From: CAIYYO01 sp049299895
Lineage (GTDB): Archaea > Altiarchaeota > Altiarchaeia > IMC4 > QMZM01
Length of the DNA: 64,000 bases
Direction: 5' to 3'
Assembly: GCA_049299895.1 (NCBI GenBank)
Contig: JBAQYF010000002.1
Span: 20,364 to 84,363, forward strand
The notes below the pieces were generated by a model, which saw only the letters and a program-made list of their open reading frames with translations, searched no databases and was not told where the DNA came from. Positions 1 to 8,023 of the stretch are shown here, piece after piece (position 1 is the first letter of the stretch; the number at the start of each line of letters is the position of its first letter). The translations under genes were made by a program, and so were the position numbers.

Positions 1-221
1 GAGGAGGACAGCCCGGACCCCACAGAAAAGAGATCCTTGAGAAGCGTGCGGCGGCATTGAGAAAAGAGGATACCGGAAAGAAGATCAGAAAGTCTCATCA
101 GAACCCGGACGTCCTGCGGCTTTACAAGGAATATCTCGGAGAATTCGGAGGAGAGAAGGCACATAAGCTGCTGCATACGACCTATACGAACAGGTGCATT
201 AGGAAGGAGTGCGGGAAGTAA
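1..221 (+). CDS. [FeFe] hydrogenase, C-terminal end (partial)
   Basis: Only the last 72 codons are in the window, read in the frame ending at the TAA at 219-221. The visible protein starts with GGQP, the end of the third H-cluster signature of [FeFe] hydrogenases. It continues with the family's small-subunit-like tail: IRKSHQNP, then LRLYKEYLGE, then KAHKLLHTTY. These match the usual SHxNP, LYxExLG and LLHTxY motifs in order and spacing. The enzyme would reduce protons or oxidise H2 with ferredoxin or NAD(P)H as partner; the domains that decide this lie upstream, outside the window. The protein ends in a short CIRKECGK extension. The family call is secure, but the subtype (HydA, HndD or a minimal archaeal form) cannot be decided here. 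Confidence 0.88.
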   Translation, partial: GGQPGPHRKEILEKRAAALRKEDTGKKIRKSHQNPDVLRLYKEYLGEFGGEKAHKLLHTTYTNRCIRKECGK

Positions 222-433
222 TCCTATTCTTTTGCCGGTTAGCCAGAAGAGAAATAAGCTGTGAATTCGTGCGGCAGGTTTCGTCGGCGTGGGAGACATT
301 CGATGTGCCGGGATCAATCTGTCCGTCCGGCAGATGTCCGGGAAGCAACTCTTCTTTAGTCACATGACTGTGAAATGTATAATATTTCAATAGAGGACGG
401 TTCGTCTCTGTTGGTTAGCCCGGAGCATAGGGT

Positions 434-862
434 CTATGGTTCTTTTGGCGTCTTTATCAGTCCGAGTTTTTGCAGTAGTTCTTTTGTGTCTAATACTTCT
501 ACTGTGTTTTGTTTCTTGAGCGGCTTGTCGTGCGACCAGATGGGGCAGCCGTGCTTTAATGCCAGCGCGAAATATTCTATGTCATCGGGGTCGGGAGTAA
601 TCTTTCTCGCATCCTTCAAGAACTCCTTTATCTCCGAAAGCGGCGCTATTTTGACTTGCAGCCTTACTGCGAAGAATTCCGATTTAAGGTCTCTTTCCGT
701 CAGGCGCGTTTTGGAGATGATTTCCGGCCAGTGCTCCTATATCTCAAACAGTACGTATTCGGGTGTGATAGGCGTTATTTTGTCAGAGAAGAACAGCTTG
801 TGCTTGCTTCCTTTGGCTATAAGGAGCGATATGAGTATGTTGGCATCCACTACGACCTGCAT
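434..862 (-). pseudogene. PIN-domain toxin (VapC-like) interrupted by an amber codon
   Basis: From the ATG at 862 the frame reads MQVVVDANILISLLIAKG, a clear PIN-domain start with its first catalytic Asp. It hits a TAG at 739-737 and then continues in the same frame to 434 with DPDDIEYFALALKHG and CPIWSHDKPL, which carry the other acidic residues of the ribonuclease site. Without the TAG it would be a 142-codon PIN protein of normal length. The start lies 3 bases after the antitoxin stop, the usual antitoxin-toxin arrangement. TAG ends other genes here (the antitoxin itself, the gene ending at 32465, the gene ending at 63874), so general recoding of TAG is unlikely. It is probably an inactivated toxin, with sequencing error or readthrough as alternatives. 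Confidence 0.75.
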
Positions 863-865
863 TTT

Positions 866-1138
866 CTACACTAGGCCGGCTTTCCTAAGCTGCTCAAACC
901 GGCCCTTCTTGATCTTGCGGCCAAGTTCTACTGCGAATTTGTCAGCTTCCCCCTTGGAAAGAGTGCTCTTGGATGCGATCGCCTCGACAAAGGACCTCCT
1001 GAACTCAGCGGATCTTTCAAGCTTTAACTGGAATGCGCGCAGTTTAATGGCCTCTAATGCCACGGCAGCCCAGTTTTCCGGGAATTCCTTGATGTCTTTC
1101 TCCAAGTCTTTGGGTATGTTCACAACAAACTCAGACAT
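866..1138 (-). CDS. Antitoxin of the PIN toxin pair
   Basis: This 90-residue, highly charged, helical protein begins MSEFVVNIPKDLEKDIKEFP and directly precedes the PIN gene. It resembles the small VapB-like partners of archaeal PIN toxins, with an N-terminal strand that may pair as a dimeric DNA-binding element and a C-terminal arm for the toxin. I see no textbook AbrB or ribbon-helix-helix signature, so the subfamily is open. The upstream sequence (1139-1165) is AT-rich with a TATA-like element on the minus strand, so the pair likely has its own autoregulated promoter. The whole module sits between the hydrogenase gene and a decayed copy of that gene's 3' end. Confidence 0.65.
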   Translation of the reverse strand: MSEFVVNIPKDLEKDIKEFPENWAAVALEAIKLRAFQLKLERSAEFRRSFVEAIASKSTLSKGEADKFAVELGRKIKKGRFEQLRKAGLV

Positions 1139-1205
1139 TCTATTTACCTCAAATAATATAATGCAACATATCTATTTAAATAATTATGACTGTTAGCTTC
1201 GTTCG

Positions 1206-1303
1206 GTGATTACTGCGCCGCACAGAAAGGATATTTTGGAAAAGCGTGCAGCGGACCCAGAAAGAGGATTCAGAAAATTAGATGCGAAAGTCGCATCATT
1301 CAT
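1206..1303 (+). pseudogene. Remnant of a second hydrogenase 3' end
   Basis: The translation APHRKDILEKRAA closely matches GPHRKEILEKRAA of the hydrogenase tail at positions 15-56. The DNA similarity continues past the point where the reading frames part: AGAAAGAGGATTC here against AGAAAAGAGGATA there, then GAAAGTCGCATCA against GAAAGTCTCATCA. There is no start, no GGQP motif and no LLHT ending. This is a decayed fragment from duplication of the hydrogenase 3' end, now on the far side of the toxin-antitoxin pair. It could also be the last trace of a second hydrogenase gene. Confidence 0.7.
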
Positions 1304-1338
1304 TTTGTTATCCGTGCACACGGTTAACTACTCTGATT

Positions 1339-1884
1339 TTAAAAATATTTTTCCGCCTTCAGCTGCGCGTAGACCAGTATTCCCCCCAGGAACGCGGTCG
1401 CGAATTGCATCACTCCCATTGTTGTCAGGAATATTGCAGGTATTACGGATGCTGAATACAGTATGTATGCGGCTGCGAACAGGAATCCTGCCTTTGCCGC
1501 GGACCCTGCGAGCAGCGTCAATAGATAGTTGTATCCGTGCGCGATCTTTGCCTTGAACGCGTAGAGGAGTATGAGGTTCCCCGACCATATGAACGGCATC
1601 ATGTATATCAGGAATACGTTCAATGGCCCGAACAATGCGCCTTGTGCGACTGCTCCGATACTTGGCGTGAAGATCGCTGGCAGCGTCTTGTAAGAAGGCA
1701 GGCTGAGTGCCGATCTGATGATTATTGCGTTAACTAGTATGCCTATGAGTATTTGCGGCGCGCCTATTGCGAATGGGAGCATGAACCCGAGGAATCCGAG
1801 CGCCACCATCTCTAGTATCTGGTGTTTCTCGGAGTATTTGTAGTATGATCCGTCCAGGTATTTTGATACGTATTCAAATTCCAT
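1339..1884 (-). CDS. Polytopic membrane protein of unknown function
   Basis: A 181-residue protein with about five or six hydrophobic segments (for example MVALGFLGFMLPFAIGAP and FLFAAAYILYSASVIPAIFL) after a short polar N-terminus with several Tyr and Lys residues. The size and the pattern of short helices rich in Gly and Pro resemble S-component-like small membrane proteins of ECF transporters. I do not recognise a defining motif, so no substrate is proposed. It converges on the hydrogenase locus and is separated from the helicase by about 60 bases. Association with hydrogenase function is possible only by proximity. Confidence 0.6.
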   Translation of the reverse strand: MEFEYVSKYLDGSYYKYSEKHQILEMVALGFLGFMLPFAIGAPQILIGILVNAIIIRSALSLPSYKTLPAIFTPSIGAVAQGALFGPLNVFLIYMMPFIWSGNLILLYAFKAKIAHGYNYLLTLLAGSAAKAGFLFAAAYILYSASVIPAIFLTTMGVMQFATAFLGGILVYAQLKAEKYF

Positions 1885-1945
1885 AAAGAATTAATGGATG
1901 CGGGAGTATAAATACTTAGCCCGCCGCATCCCGCTTTCAAGGGTT

Positions 1946-3238
1946 TCAGTATCGCCTGTTGGATCTTCCTCGGTTGTCTCTGCTGTTGCTATTGCTCCTG
2001 CGAGGAGGTCCTCTGGAACTGCGCTGCCTGGGAGACGAGTCCTCATAGGGGCTTAGTTTCGGCCTGCTGTGCGTAGATGCCTCAAGAGTGATAGTCAGCT
2101 TTGCCTCGGTTATCTTGGTCCTGCATGCGTGTTCCATTGCCCATAGGTCGTGTATCTCATTGGGCGAGATAAAGGAGATGGCTTTTCCGCTCTTTCCTGC
2201 TCGTCCTGTTCTTCCGATCCTGTGCACGTAGTTTTCCTTTTCCCGGGGGATGTCGTAGTTGAAGACGTGCGTTACGTCGTCTATGTCCAGGCCCCTTGCC
2301 GCAACGTCTGTTGCAACCATGAAGGTGAACCTCTTTCTCTTGAATCCTTCTATCACGCGGTCTCTCTGGTTCTGCGAAAGGTCTCCGTGGATAGCTTCAG
2401 TAGCCATCCCGCGCCTCTGCATCATGCTCGTCAGGGTGTCCGCCCACCTTTTGGTGTTCGTGAAGATTATCGCGCTCTCGGGCCTTTCGGTCTGCACGAC
2501 TGACATGAACGCGTCGAACTTAACGTTCTGGGGCGTTTCGTAGTAAAATTGCTCTATCTCGTTTACCGTCAGTTCCTCGGGGCTGACTGATACGTGCTCC
2601 GGGTGCTTCATTATCGTGTGAGCAAGTTGCCCTATCCTGTCGGGTATGGTCGCCGAGAAAAGCATTGTCTGCCGGTCCTTCGGTATGTGGGCTATTATCT
2701 TTCTTATGTCATCTATGAATCCCATGTCGAGCATTCTGTCCGCTTCGTCTAGGACTAGTATCTTTACGTTGTCTAAGCGCAGCAGCCTTCTTTCTATCAT
2801 GTCCATTATCCTGCCGGGTGTTCCAACTACTATGGGGCTTCCCGCCGAGAGCTGCTTTGCCTGCTGGTCTATGCTCTTTCCTCCGTATACGGAAGTTGTG
2901 CGCACCCTTTTGCCGTAGCCGATCTTGCGCATCTCGCCTGCGACCTGCTCTGCTAGTTCTCTTGTGGGCGCCATTACGAGGGCCTGTACGTTTCTATTCG
3001 CCGGATCGACTTTCTCCATCAAGGGTATCCCGAATGCGAGCGTCTTGCCTGTTCCTGTCTTTGCCTGGGCTATCAGGTCTCTTCCTTCCAGGAGTATGGG
3101 TATTGCCAGTTCCTGTACGGGCATCATCGTCACAAACTTGTTGTGCTCTAAGTCTTTTTGTATCTGCGGACTAAGGTTTAGTTCGCTGAATTTCTTGTTT
3201 TCCAGAGTCTGCTCTGGGTTGTTTTCTAAGTTCTTCAT
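1946..3238 (-). CDS. DEAD-box ATP-dependent RNA helicase
   Basis: A 430-residue DEAD-box protein with the full motif set in order: Q motif (FSELNLSPQIQ), motif I AKTGTGKT, Ia PTRELAEQ, Ib TPGR, II DEAD, III SAT, then in the second RecA domain ARGLDI and HRIGRTGRAG. It unwinds RNA duplexes with ATP in the cytoplasm. The C-terminal 45 residues form a basic Arg- and Ser-rich tail (RQRSSRGPPRRSN and similar) like the RNA-binding tails of cold-shock and ribosome-assembly helicases. It appears to be a single-gene unit. Its promoter lies in the AT-rich stretch to its right. Confidence 0.95.
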   Translation of the reverse strand: MKNLENNPEQTLENKKFSELNLSPQIQKDLEHNKFVTMMPVQELAIPILLEGRDLIAQAKTGTGKTLAFGIPLMEKVDPANRNVQALVMAPTRELAEQVAGEMRKIGYGKRVRTTSVYGGKSIDQQAKQLSAGSPIVVGTPGRIMDMIERRLLRLDNVKILVLDEADRMLDMGFIDDIRKIIAHIPKDRQTMLFSATIPDRIGQLAHTIMKHPEHVSVSPEELTVNEIEQFYYETPQNVKFDAFMSVVQTERPESAIIFTNTKRWADTLTSMMQRRGMATEAIHGDLSQNQRDRVIEGFKRKRFTFMVATDVAARGLDIDDVTHVFNYDIPREKENYVHRIGRTGRAGKSGKAISFISPNEIHDLWAMEHACRTKITEAKLTITLEASTHSRPKLSPYEDSSPRQRSSRGPPRRSNSNSRDNRGRSNRRY

Positions 3239-3571
3239 TTTTTATAGATTCTATGTGCTCTATGCGCTATGCAGATAGATAACTGTAGAATTAGAGATCG
3301 TTTCAGTATCGAATAATACTGTTTTTAGAAGCATGATATTAATGTTATATCTAACGCGTCTAAATCCCAATTCTACTCACATATTCTATACTAATATGGG
3401 GACTATATGTTTATAAATCGGACAATGGACAAAATGTTTTGTGAGAAGACCTGCCTTCCCATTCTTCCAGACCATCGATATACTACTTGCCATATCTTTT
3501 ATACGAACTTTTTCCTGGGTCTTCGATCTCCGCAAGGTATATTAATCCTCAGGGGGAAAATATTCTATAAC
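3239..3571. promoter_or_regulatory. Intergenic region between divergent genes, with promoters
   Basis: This 330-base AT-rich gap separates the divergent helicase and anchored-protein genes. On the plus strand TATA-like elements are visible at about 3409-3417 (TTTATAAAT), 3496-3505 (CTTTTATACG) and 3535-3545 (GGTATATTAAT). The last would start a transcript within a few bases of the GTG chosen for the next gene. An open frame runs from 3407 into that gene, but the extra 55 residues look random, so I treat it as noncoding. No structured RNA is evident. Confidence 0.5.
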
Positions 3572-4045
3572 GTGAAACTAAACGAACTGTTAGCTAGGAT
3601 CAAATGGAAACCAGTCGTAATCCTGATTATCGCCTTAGCGGTGATCGTAGCCCTGCTTTTCGGGTCCCTTGGCAATATGTCCTTCAACCTCTTTGCGCCG
3701 TCTTACAAGGAGGGCGGGGATATACAGGTCAGGTCGTGGGCCGATCCTTCGGGCGTTGATCTGAAAGGTACGTCATTCGCCCGCGTTGACGTAAAGAACG
3801 TCGGGAAGGAGGCAAGCAACATACGGGTCCGTTTGGAGACCTATAACCCCAGCCTGTTTTTCATCGATACCGGGAGCCAGAAAGCCAATGAAAGCATCTC
3901 CCTTGGACCGGGCGAGAGCAGGGAACTTGGATTCAAGCTGCGGTTTAATGCAACATACGGCGGGAGGTACGGCGTAAAGGTGACGGTATCTCCTGGAGGG
4001 GAGAACATCGAAGACGAAGTATTCTTCAATGTTGCCGAGAAATAA
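3572..4045 (+). CDS. Membrane-anchored protein with a CARDB/COG1361-like domain
   Basis: I chose the GTG at 3572, which gives a 157-residue protein starting VKLNELLARIKWKP, because a TATA-like box lies about 30 bases upstream and the longer frame has no conserved look. A single membrane helix (VVILIIALAVIVALLFGSLG) is followed by an extracellular beta-sandwich of about 110 residues. Typical CARDB or COG1361 features are visible: FARVDVKNVGKEASNIRVRL, then LGPGESRELGFKLRF and a final VKVTVSPGG. Such domains occur in archaeal surface proteins as adhesion or spacer modules. It converges with the flavoprotein gene. The specific function is unknown. Confidence 0.6.
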   Translation: MKLNELLARIKWKPVVILIIALAVIVALLFGSLGNMSFNLFAPSYKEGGDIQVRSWADPSGVDLKGTSFARVDVKNVGKEASNIRVRLETYNPSLFFIDTGSQKANESISLGPGESRELGFKLRFNATYGGRYGVKVTVSPGGENIEDEVFFNVAEK

Positions 4046-4060
4046 ACTGGGAGAGAATGA

Positions 4061-5404
4061 TTAATTCCTCCTTCTGTCTCTTTCTTCCAGTCTTTTTATC
4101 TTCCTGTGCGCGTTCTCGGCCGCGAGGACTATTGCGTTGTGCGAGGGCGCCAGCGGCGGAGTATATGCATATTCCATCCTTGTCAGGTCTTCTACTGTCG
4201 TCTTTTTAGAGAGCGCGAATGTGAGTGAATTCACCTTTTCAGGAACGCCCGCCCCTCCTATGACCTGCGCTCCGACGAGGAGTTTGTCCTTTGCATTGAA
4301 TATGAGTTTCAGTTCCATCGGTTTTCCGCCGGGATAGTATTCCGCTATGCTTGAAGACTTTATCTTTCCCGTGACGACTTCCATTCCTTCCGCTTTCGCG
4401 TCTTTTTCCGTGAGGCCGCATCTGCCTATCTCCTGGTCGAATATCTTGAGGAGCATGGAATTGAGGACGCCTTCGAATACTGCGTGTTCTCCTGCGGCAT
4501 TCATTCCCGCTACCATCCCCTGGCGTACGGCGGTCGTTCCAAGAAGGCTTGCTATCGGCTTACCCGTGAGTATCGACTTCGTAATGGAGCAGTCCCCGGC
4601 GGCGTATACTCCTTTCATGGAGGTTTCGCAGTGTTCGTCCGTCTTTATCCCGCCGTTCAGAAGTTCTATCCCGGAGTTTTCCAGGATCTTTACGTTCGGC
4701 CTTACTCCGGTGGAGAGTATCACGAGGTCTGCCGGTATCTCCCGTCCTGCGACTTTCACGGACTTGACCTGCGTGTCTCCGGCTATCTCCTCGATGAATT
4801 TTCCTTTTATCAGTTCTATCCCGCGGTCCTGTAGGTTCTTCTCGATCATGTCGCAGTAGTCCGGGTCAAAGAGCCTGCAGAGCACGTATTCCAGTCCTTC
4901 TATGAGCGTGACTTTGATTCCTTTTTCAACGAATGCGGCAGCCGATTCCAGGCCTATCGCCCCTCCCCCTACCACGACCGCGTTCTTTGCATCCTTCATT
5001 GCCGCCAGTACTTTTTCTCCGTCTTCCAGCCTGTGTAGATTGTATACTCCCTGAAGGTTCGCTCCCTTGATGGGCGGCACGGCAGGGCTTCCGCCGGACG
5101 CTATTATGAGCTTTCCGTAGGGTATTTCTCCCGTTTTTGTTTTGACTGTTTTCCTTTTCGTGTCGACTCCTTCCGCTGGAGAGATGACGCATTTTATGCC
5201 GCTCATCCTGCATATGTCTTCTATTGCGCTTGTCATCTTGTCGAAGCTTTCTATCTCTCCTCCCAGGACGAACGGGAGCGCGCATGGAGAGTATGAGTAT
5301 TTGTCTTTTGTAATCAGTGTGATGTCACTTGCCCCTGCTTTTTTTGCCGCGAGGGCTGCCGTGAGTCCTGCCCCTCCGCCGCCTATTACCGCTATTCCTT
5401 CCAT
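4061..5404 (-). CDS. FAD/NAD(P)-dependent disulfide (CoA-disulfide/persulfide) reductase-like protein
   Basis: A 447-residue two-dinucleotide-binding flavoprotein: FAD motif GGGGAGLTAA at the N-terminus, NAD(P) motif VVGGGAIGLESA around residue 145, and the second FAD motif VYAAGDC near 270. A single redox Cys sits in YSPCALPFV near residue 43, the position of the active cysteine in CoA-disulfide reductases, NADH oxidases and persulfide reductases. It is the last gene of the homocysteine operon, 18 bases after the COG2122 gene. That context suggests it supplies reducing power or handles sulfane sulfur for sulfide incorporation. This role is inference; an oxygen-scavenging NADH oxidase is the main alternative. 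Confidence 0.85.
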   Translation of the reverse strand: MEGIAVIGGGGAGLTAALAAKKAGASDITLITKDKYSYSPCALPFVLGGEIESFDKMTSAIEDICRMSGIKCVISPAEGVDTKRKTVKTKTGEIPYGKLIIASGGSPAVPPIKGANLQGVYNLHRLEDGEKVLAAMKDAKNAVVVGGGAIGLESAAAFVEKGIKVTLIEGLEYVLCRLFDPDYCDMIEKNLQDRGIELIKGKFIEEIAGDTQVKSVKVAGREIPADLVILSTGVRPNVKILENSGIELLNGGIKTDEHCETSMKGVYAAGDCSITKSILTGKPIASLLGTTAVRQGMVAGMNAAGEHAVFEGVLNSMLLKIFDQEIGRCGLTEKDAKAEGMEVVTGKIKSSSIAEYYPGGKPMELKLIFNAKDKLLVGAQVIGGAGVPEKVNSLTFALSKKTTVEDLTRMEYAYTPPLAPSHNAIVLAAENAHRKIKRLEERDRRRN

Positions 5405-5422
5405 TTTTTAAGATATTTTTTA

Positions 5423-6124
5423 CTATTTTGTATTGGAGGTTTTTATTAGGGAAGGGAGTTTACCCCATGTCCCTATCTCTTCGCCCCTGATGACGAGCAT
5501 TCCGCGGATGCCTGCGATGCCTTTTGCGACGTTTATCGCTTTTTCCAAAGTGCCCGTGCCTTTGACTGCGTTCCCTATCGCGCTTGCTGCGGCGTCGGCG
5601 AGAGCCGAGGAATCCGCGACCGCGGTGGATGCGTCTGATGCGCCGAGGCTTATCGAAGGCCCGACCGAGTTAGAACTGGTGCATATCCCTGCGGGCGTTT
5701 CCTCCGGTTTGACGTTGAATGCCAGTCTATCGGATAATCTTGAAGGCCCTGCGTATATGCCCACTATCCTGGATTCCGTTATTTTGAGGAAGATGTCCCC
5801 GCCGTTCTCCACTATAACGTCCGAGGCGCCGTTTTTGATGAGGAATGCTCCCAGCGCGTCAGAAAATGCTCCTGCGACCGAGGCCATAGGGCCCACGCCT
5901 GTTTTCTGCGCCGCGGAAAGCATAGTCCTTGCTATTGACGGAGCATCATCGTCTGCGGGCAGAGGTTCGTATGAAGTGAGAAAAAGAGGGTTTTTCTGTA
6001 TGTATCCTTCCAGCAGGCCGTAGTTTTTTATCAGTTCCTCTCTTGCGAAGCCTGCGCATATGTCTGAGAGGATGGTGATGTTGGACTTCTTGTAACTGAA
6101 TTGGGTTCTCTTCAGGCTCTTCAT
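5423..6124 (-). CDS. UPF0280 / COG2122 ApbE-like protein of homocysteine synthesis
   Basis: A 233-residue protein of the UPF0280 family, distantly related to ApbE. The visible features are Gly-, Ala- and Ser-rich: GVGPMASVAGAFSDALGAFL, then IVENGGDIFL and ICTSSNSVGPSISLGASDA, the last resembling the nucleotide-binding core of the ApbE fold. Genetic work in Methanosarcina placed COG2122, together with the DUF39 and NIL-ferredoxin proteins, in homocysteine formation from aspartate semialdehyde and sulfide. Here all three are adjacent and co-oriented (6 bases from the ferredoxin gene), which strongly supports the same role. The exact chemistry of this subunit is not established. Confidence 0.85.
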   Translation of the reverse strand: MKSLKRTQFSYKKSNITILSDICAGFAREELIKNYGLLEGYIQKNPLFLTSYEPLPADDDAPSIARTMLSAAQKTGVGPMASVAGAFSDALGAFLIKNGASDVIVENGGDIFLKITESRIVGIYAGPSRLSDRLAFNVKPEETPAGICTSSNSVGPSISLGASDASTAVADSSALADAAASAIGNAVKGTGTLEKAINVAKGIAGIRGMLVIRGEEIGTWGKLPSLIKTSNTK

Positions 6125-6130
6125 CTCTGC

Positions 6131-6532
6131 TTATTCCAGCTGCTGTATGGAAAGAGACCTTCTGGGGCACGCCTCAACGCATACTCCGCAGCGGTGGCAC
6201 CTGTCCCGCTCGATCTCTATCTCCTTGTTCTGGTTTAATGTTATAGCTCCAGCAGGACAGACCGCTATGCATGCGCCGCACGAGATGCATCTTTCTTCGT
6301 CGTTGACGACGCTTTTTTTCAGCCTGCTGACGTCGACGCCTTTTTTCTTGAGCAGTTCTACGACTTTCTTCTGGGTCTCTTCATCGCCTGCTATGCTTAC
6401 GACGACCGTTCCTTCGTTGTAGTCTACTTTGGCCCGCAGGATATTCAAGAGGACTCCCGTTTCCAGTATCGTTTCCGACAGTATCGGGTTTTCCACGATG
6501 TCCTGGGGGAATTTAAGAATGTATTTATTCAT
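6131..6532 (-). CDS. NIL-domain ferredoxin of homocysteine biosynthesis
   Basis: A 133-residue protein with an N-terminal NIL domain of about 75 residues (VENPILSETILETGVLLNIL) followed by two [4Fe-4S] motifs, CISCGACIAVCP and CHRCGVCVEACP. It matches the small NIL-ferredoxin that partners the DUF39 protein in the anaerobe pathway that reduces aspartate semialdehyde and sulfide to homocysteine, probably delivering electrons. It begins 3 bases after the DUF39 stop, so translation is probably coupled and a complex is likely. All eight cluster cysteines are present. Confidence 0.93.
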   Translation of the reverse strand: MNKYILKFPQDIVENPILSETILETGVLLNILRAKVDYNEGTVVVSIAGDEETQKKVVELLKKKGVDVSRLKKSVVNDEERCISCGACIAVCPAGAITLNQNKEIEIERDRCHRCGVCVEACPRRSLSIQQLE

Positions 6533-6535
6533 CTT

Positions 6536-8023
6536 CTACCTCCTCTGCAGTATCTTGTTTATGTCCGATGACGTGATGATGCCGATGATCGCTCCTTCGC
6601 CGTCGACGATGGGCGTCGAGTTTATCTGGTGCTTGCCCAGCCTCCTTGCTACGGCGTCTATGTATTCTCCCTTTCTCGAGGTTATCACGGTCCTTGTCAT
6701 TATGTCTTCCAGCTTTTTCTTGTTTGTCGCAAGCGCCTTTGTAAGGTCCCAGGCGGTGACGATGCCCTCTAGTTTCCCGTCTTTGTCAACTATCGGTACC
6801 TGGTCTATCCCGTTCTTTATTATGTGTTCTGAGACCCTGGCAAGAGAGTCGTTTGACTTTGCGGTTATCACTTTTTTTGTCATGACGTCCTCGACGAACG
6901 GAACGTCCCTGCGGGGCTTCATGACCTTTACCGTCGTGTCTGTGGGAAGGGATTCCAGCGGTGCGGTAAGGTAGAACTTTTTATCCTCTATCGATCTCTT
7001 CAGTTCGTCCATTATCTTTCCCGATATTTTCATGCTGGAAAGAGGGCTGCTCCTGACTGTTCTACCGTCAAGTTCGACCTTTCCCGAGAACAATTCTTCA
7101 TAAGTCACTTCCTTTACAAGAGGCCTGTCTCTTCTCTGCACCCCGTAGTCCAGGACCTTAACGTGTATGTCCCCGTTCCTTATTGCAGTCCTCCTGGCCA
7201 TGTCCTCGTCGAGTATGGGTATCGGAATACCTATCCCCACGAAAAGCGACGTTCCGTATCCGGGCACGGTTCCTCCCTTCAGGTATTCATCGGACATATT
7301 CTTGAGGTCCCCTTTGACCGAGATGTTGCCGAACCCGGTTTTTGGGTTATGCTGCGTGCCCTCTCCTGTGACGTATCCCTGGGCGCCTCCGAGAAATATC
7401 CTGGTCCCAAAGCCTATGGTCCTGTATTCGGGGTCGTTGCTCAGGGGATTGATTTCTCCCGTGCCTGCGAAGTTGATGTTCCTCCTGTTCCCCAGGAGCG
7501 TTCCCATGTAAGTCCGCAGGATCGTGTCGGATGAATTGGTTGCAGCGTTGTATCTTTGGTATGCGTTCCTGGGATTGAAGAGCATGGCCTGGTTGACGTC
7601 ATTGAGCGTGATATTAGTGTCCGCTTTCTTGCGCGGATAACAGTCCGTCCCGTACGCTTCGGCCCTGAGCTCTACCTCTCTTCCTGCGACGAGATCCTCT
7701 ATTACGTGTCCTCCGCCGTATTCGAATCCCTTGTCCTCCGAAAGCTGGGCCGCGCCAACGTAGGCGTCTACGGCCGCTATTCCCGTGTATGCTTCTACGT
7801 CGTTCAGCCAGACGCGGGTCATCTTTATGGGCGGGTCGGAATGGCCGAAATTTAGGAACGCGCCGGATGAGCACATCATGCCAAAAGTCCCGGTTGTGAC
7901 TACGTCTACTTCTTCAGCCGCTTTCTTCGGATCCTCTTCGTAGATGCCGGGCATCTCGTCCGCTCTGACGACGACTGCCTCCCCTTTTCTGATCTTTTCG
8001 TTTATCTCTTCTATAGTCTTCAT
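6536..8023 (-). CDS. Homocysteine biosynthesis protein, DUF39 plus CBS pair (COG1900)
   Basis: A 495-residue protein with a DUF39 domain over the first 360 residues and two CBS repeats after that (VEDVMTKKVITAKSNDSL and LEDIMTRTVITSRKGEY). The two cysteines known to be essential in the family are present as C51 (GMMCSSGA) and C128 (TDCYPRK). The enzyme carries sulfur for homocysteine formation from aspartate semialdehyde. The CBS pair of the related Methanocaldococcus protein MJ0100 binds S-adenosylmethionine and methylthioadenosine, so end-product sensing is likely. It heads a four-gene operon and is divergent from an HTH-CBS regulator, with the promoter region in between. Confidence 0.93.
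   Translation of the reverse strand: MKTIEEINEKIRKGEAVVVRADEMPGIYEEDPKKAAEEVDVVTTGTFGMMCSSGAFLNFGHSDPPIKMTRVWLNDVEAYTGIAAVDAYVGAAQLSEDKGFEYGGGHVIEDLVAGREVELRAEAYGTDCYPRKKADTNITLNDVNQAMLFNPRNAYQRYNAATNSSDTILRTYMGTLLGNRRNINFAGTGEINPLSNDPEYRTIGFGTRIFLGGAQGYVTGEGTQHNPKTGFGNISVKGDLKNMSDEYLKGGTVPGYGTSLFVGIGIPIPILDEDMARRTAIRNGDIHVKVLDYGVQRRDRPLVKEVTYEELFSGKVELDGRTVRSSPLSSMKISGKIMDELKRSIEDKKFYLTAPLESLPTDTTVKVMKPRRDVPFVEDVMTKKVITAKSNDSLARVSEHIIKNGIDQVPIVDKDGKLEGIVTAWDLTKALATNKKKLEDIMTRTVITSRKGEYIDAVARRLGKHQINSTPIVDGEGAIIGIITSSDINKILQRR

Noticed and set aside
737..739. TAG as a pyrrolysine codon
   Set aside because: Several genes in the window use TAG as their normal stop and nothing here encodes pyrrolysine machinery; inactivation or error is simpler.
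375..1196. A 273-codon plus-strand open frame across the toxin-antitoxin region
   Set aside because: It is antisense to the PIN and antitoxin genes, whose motifs are clear, and its own translation is Ser-rich and featureless.
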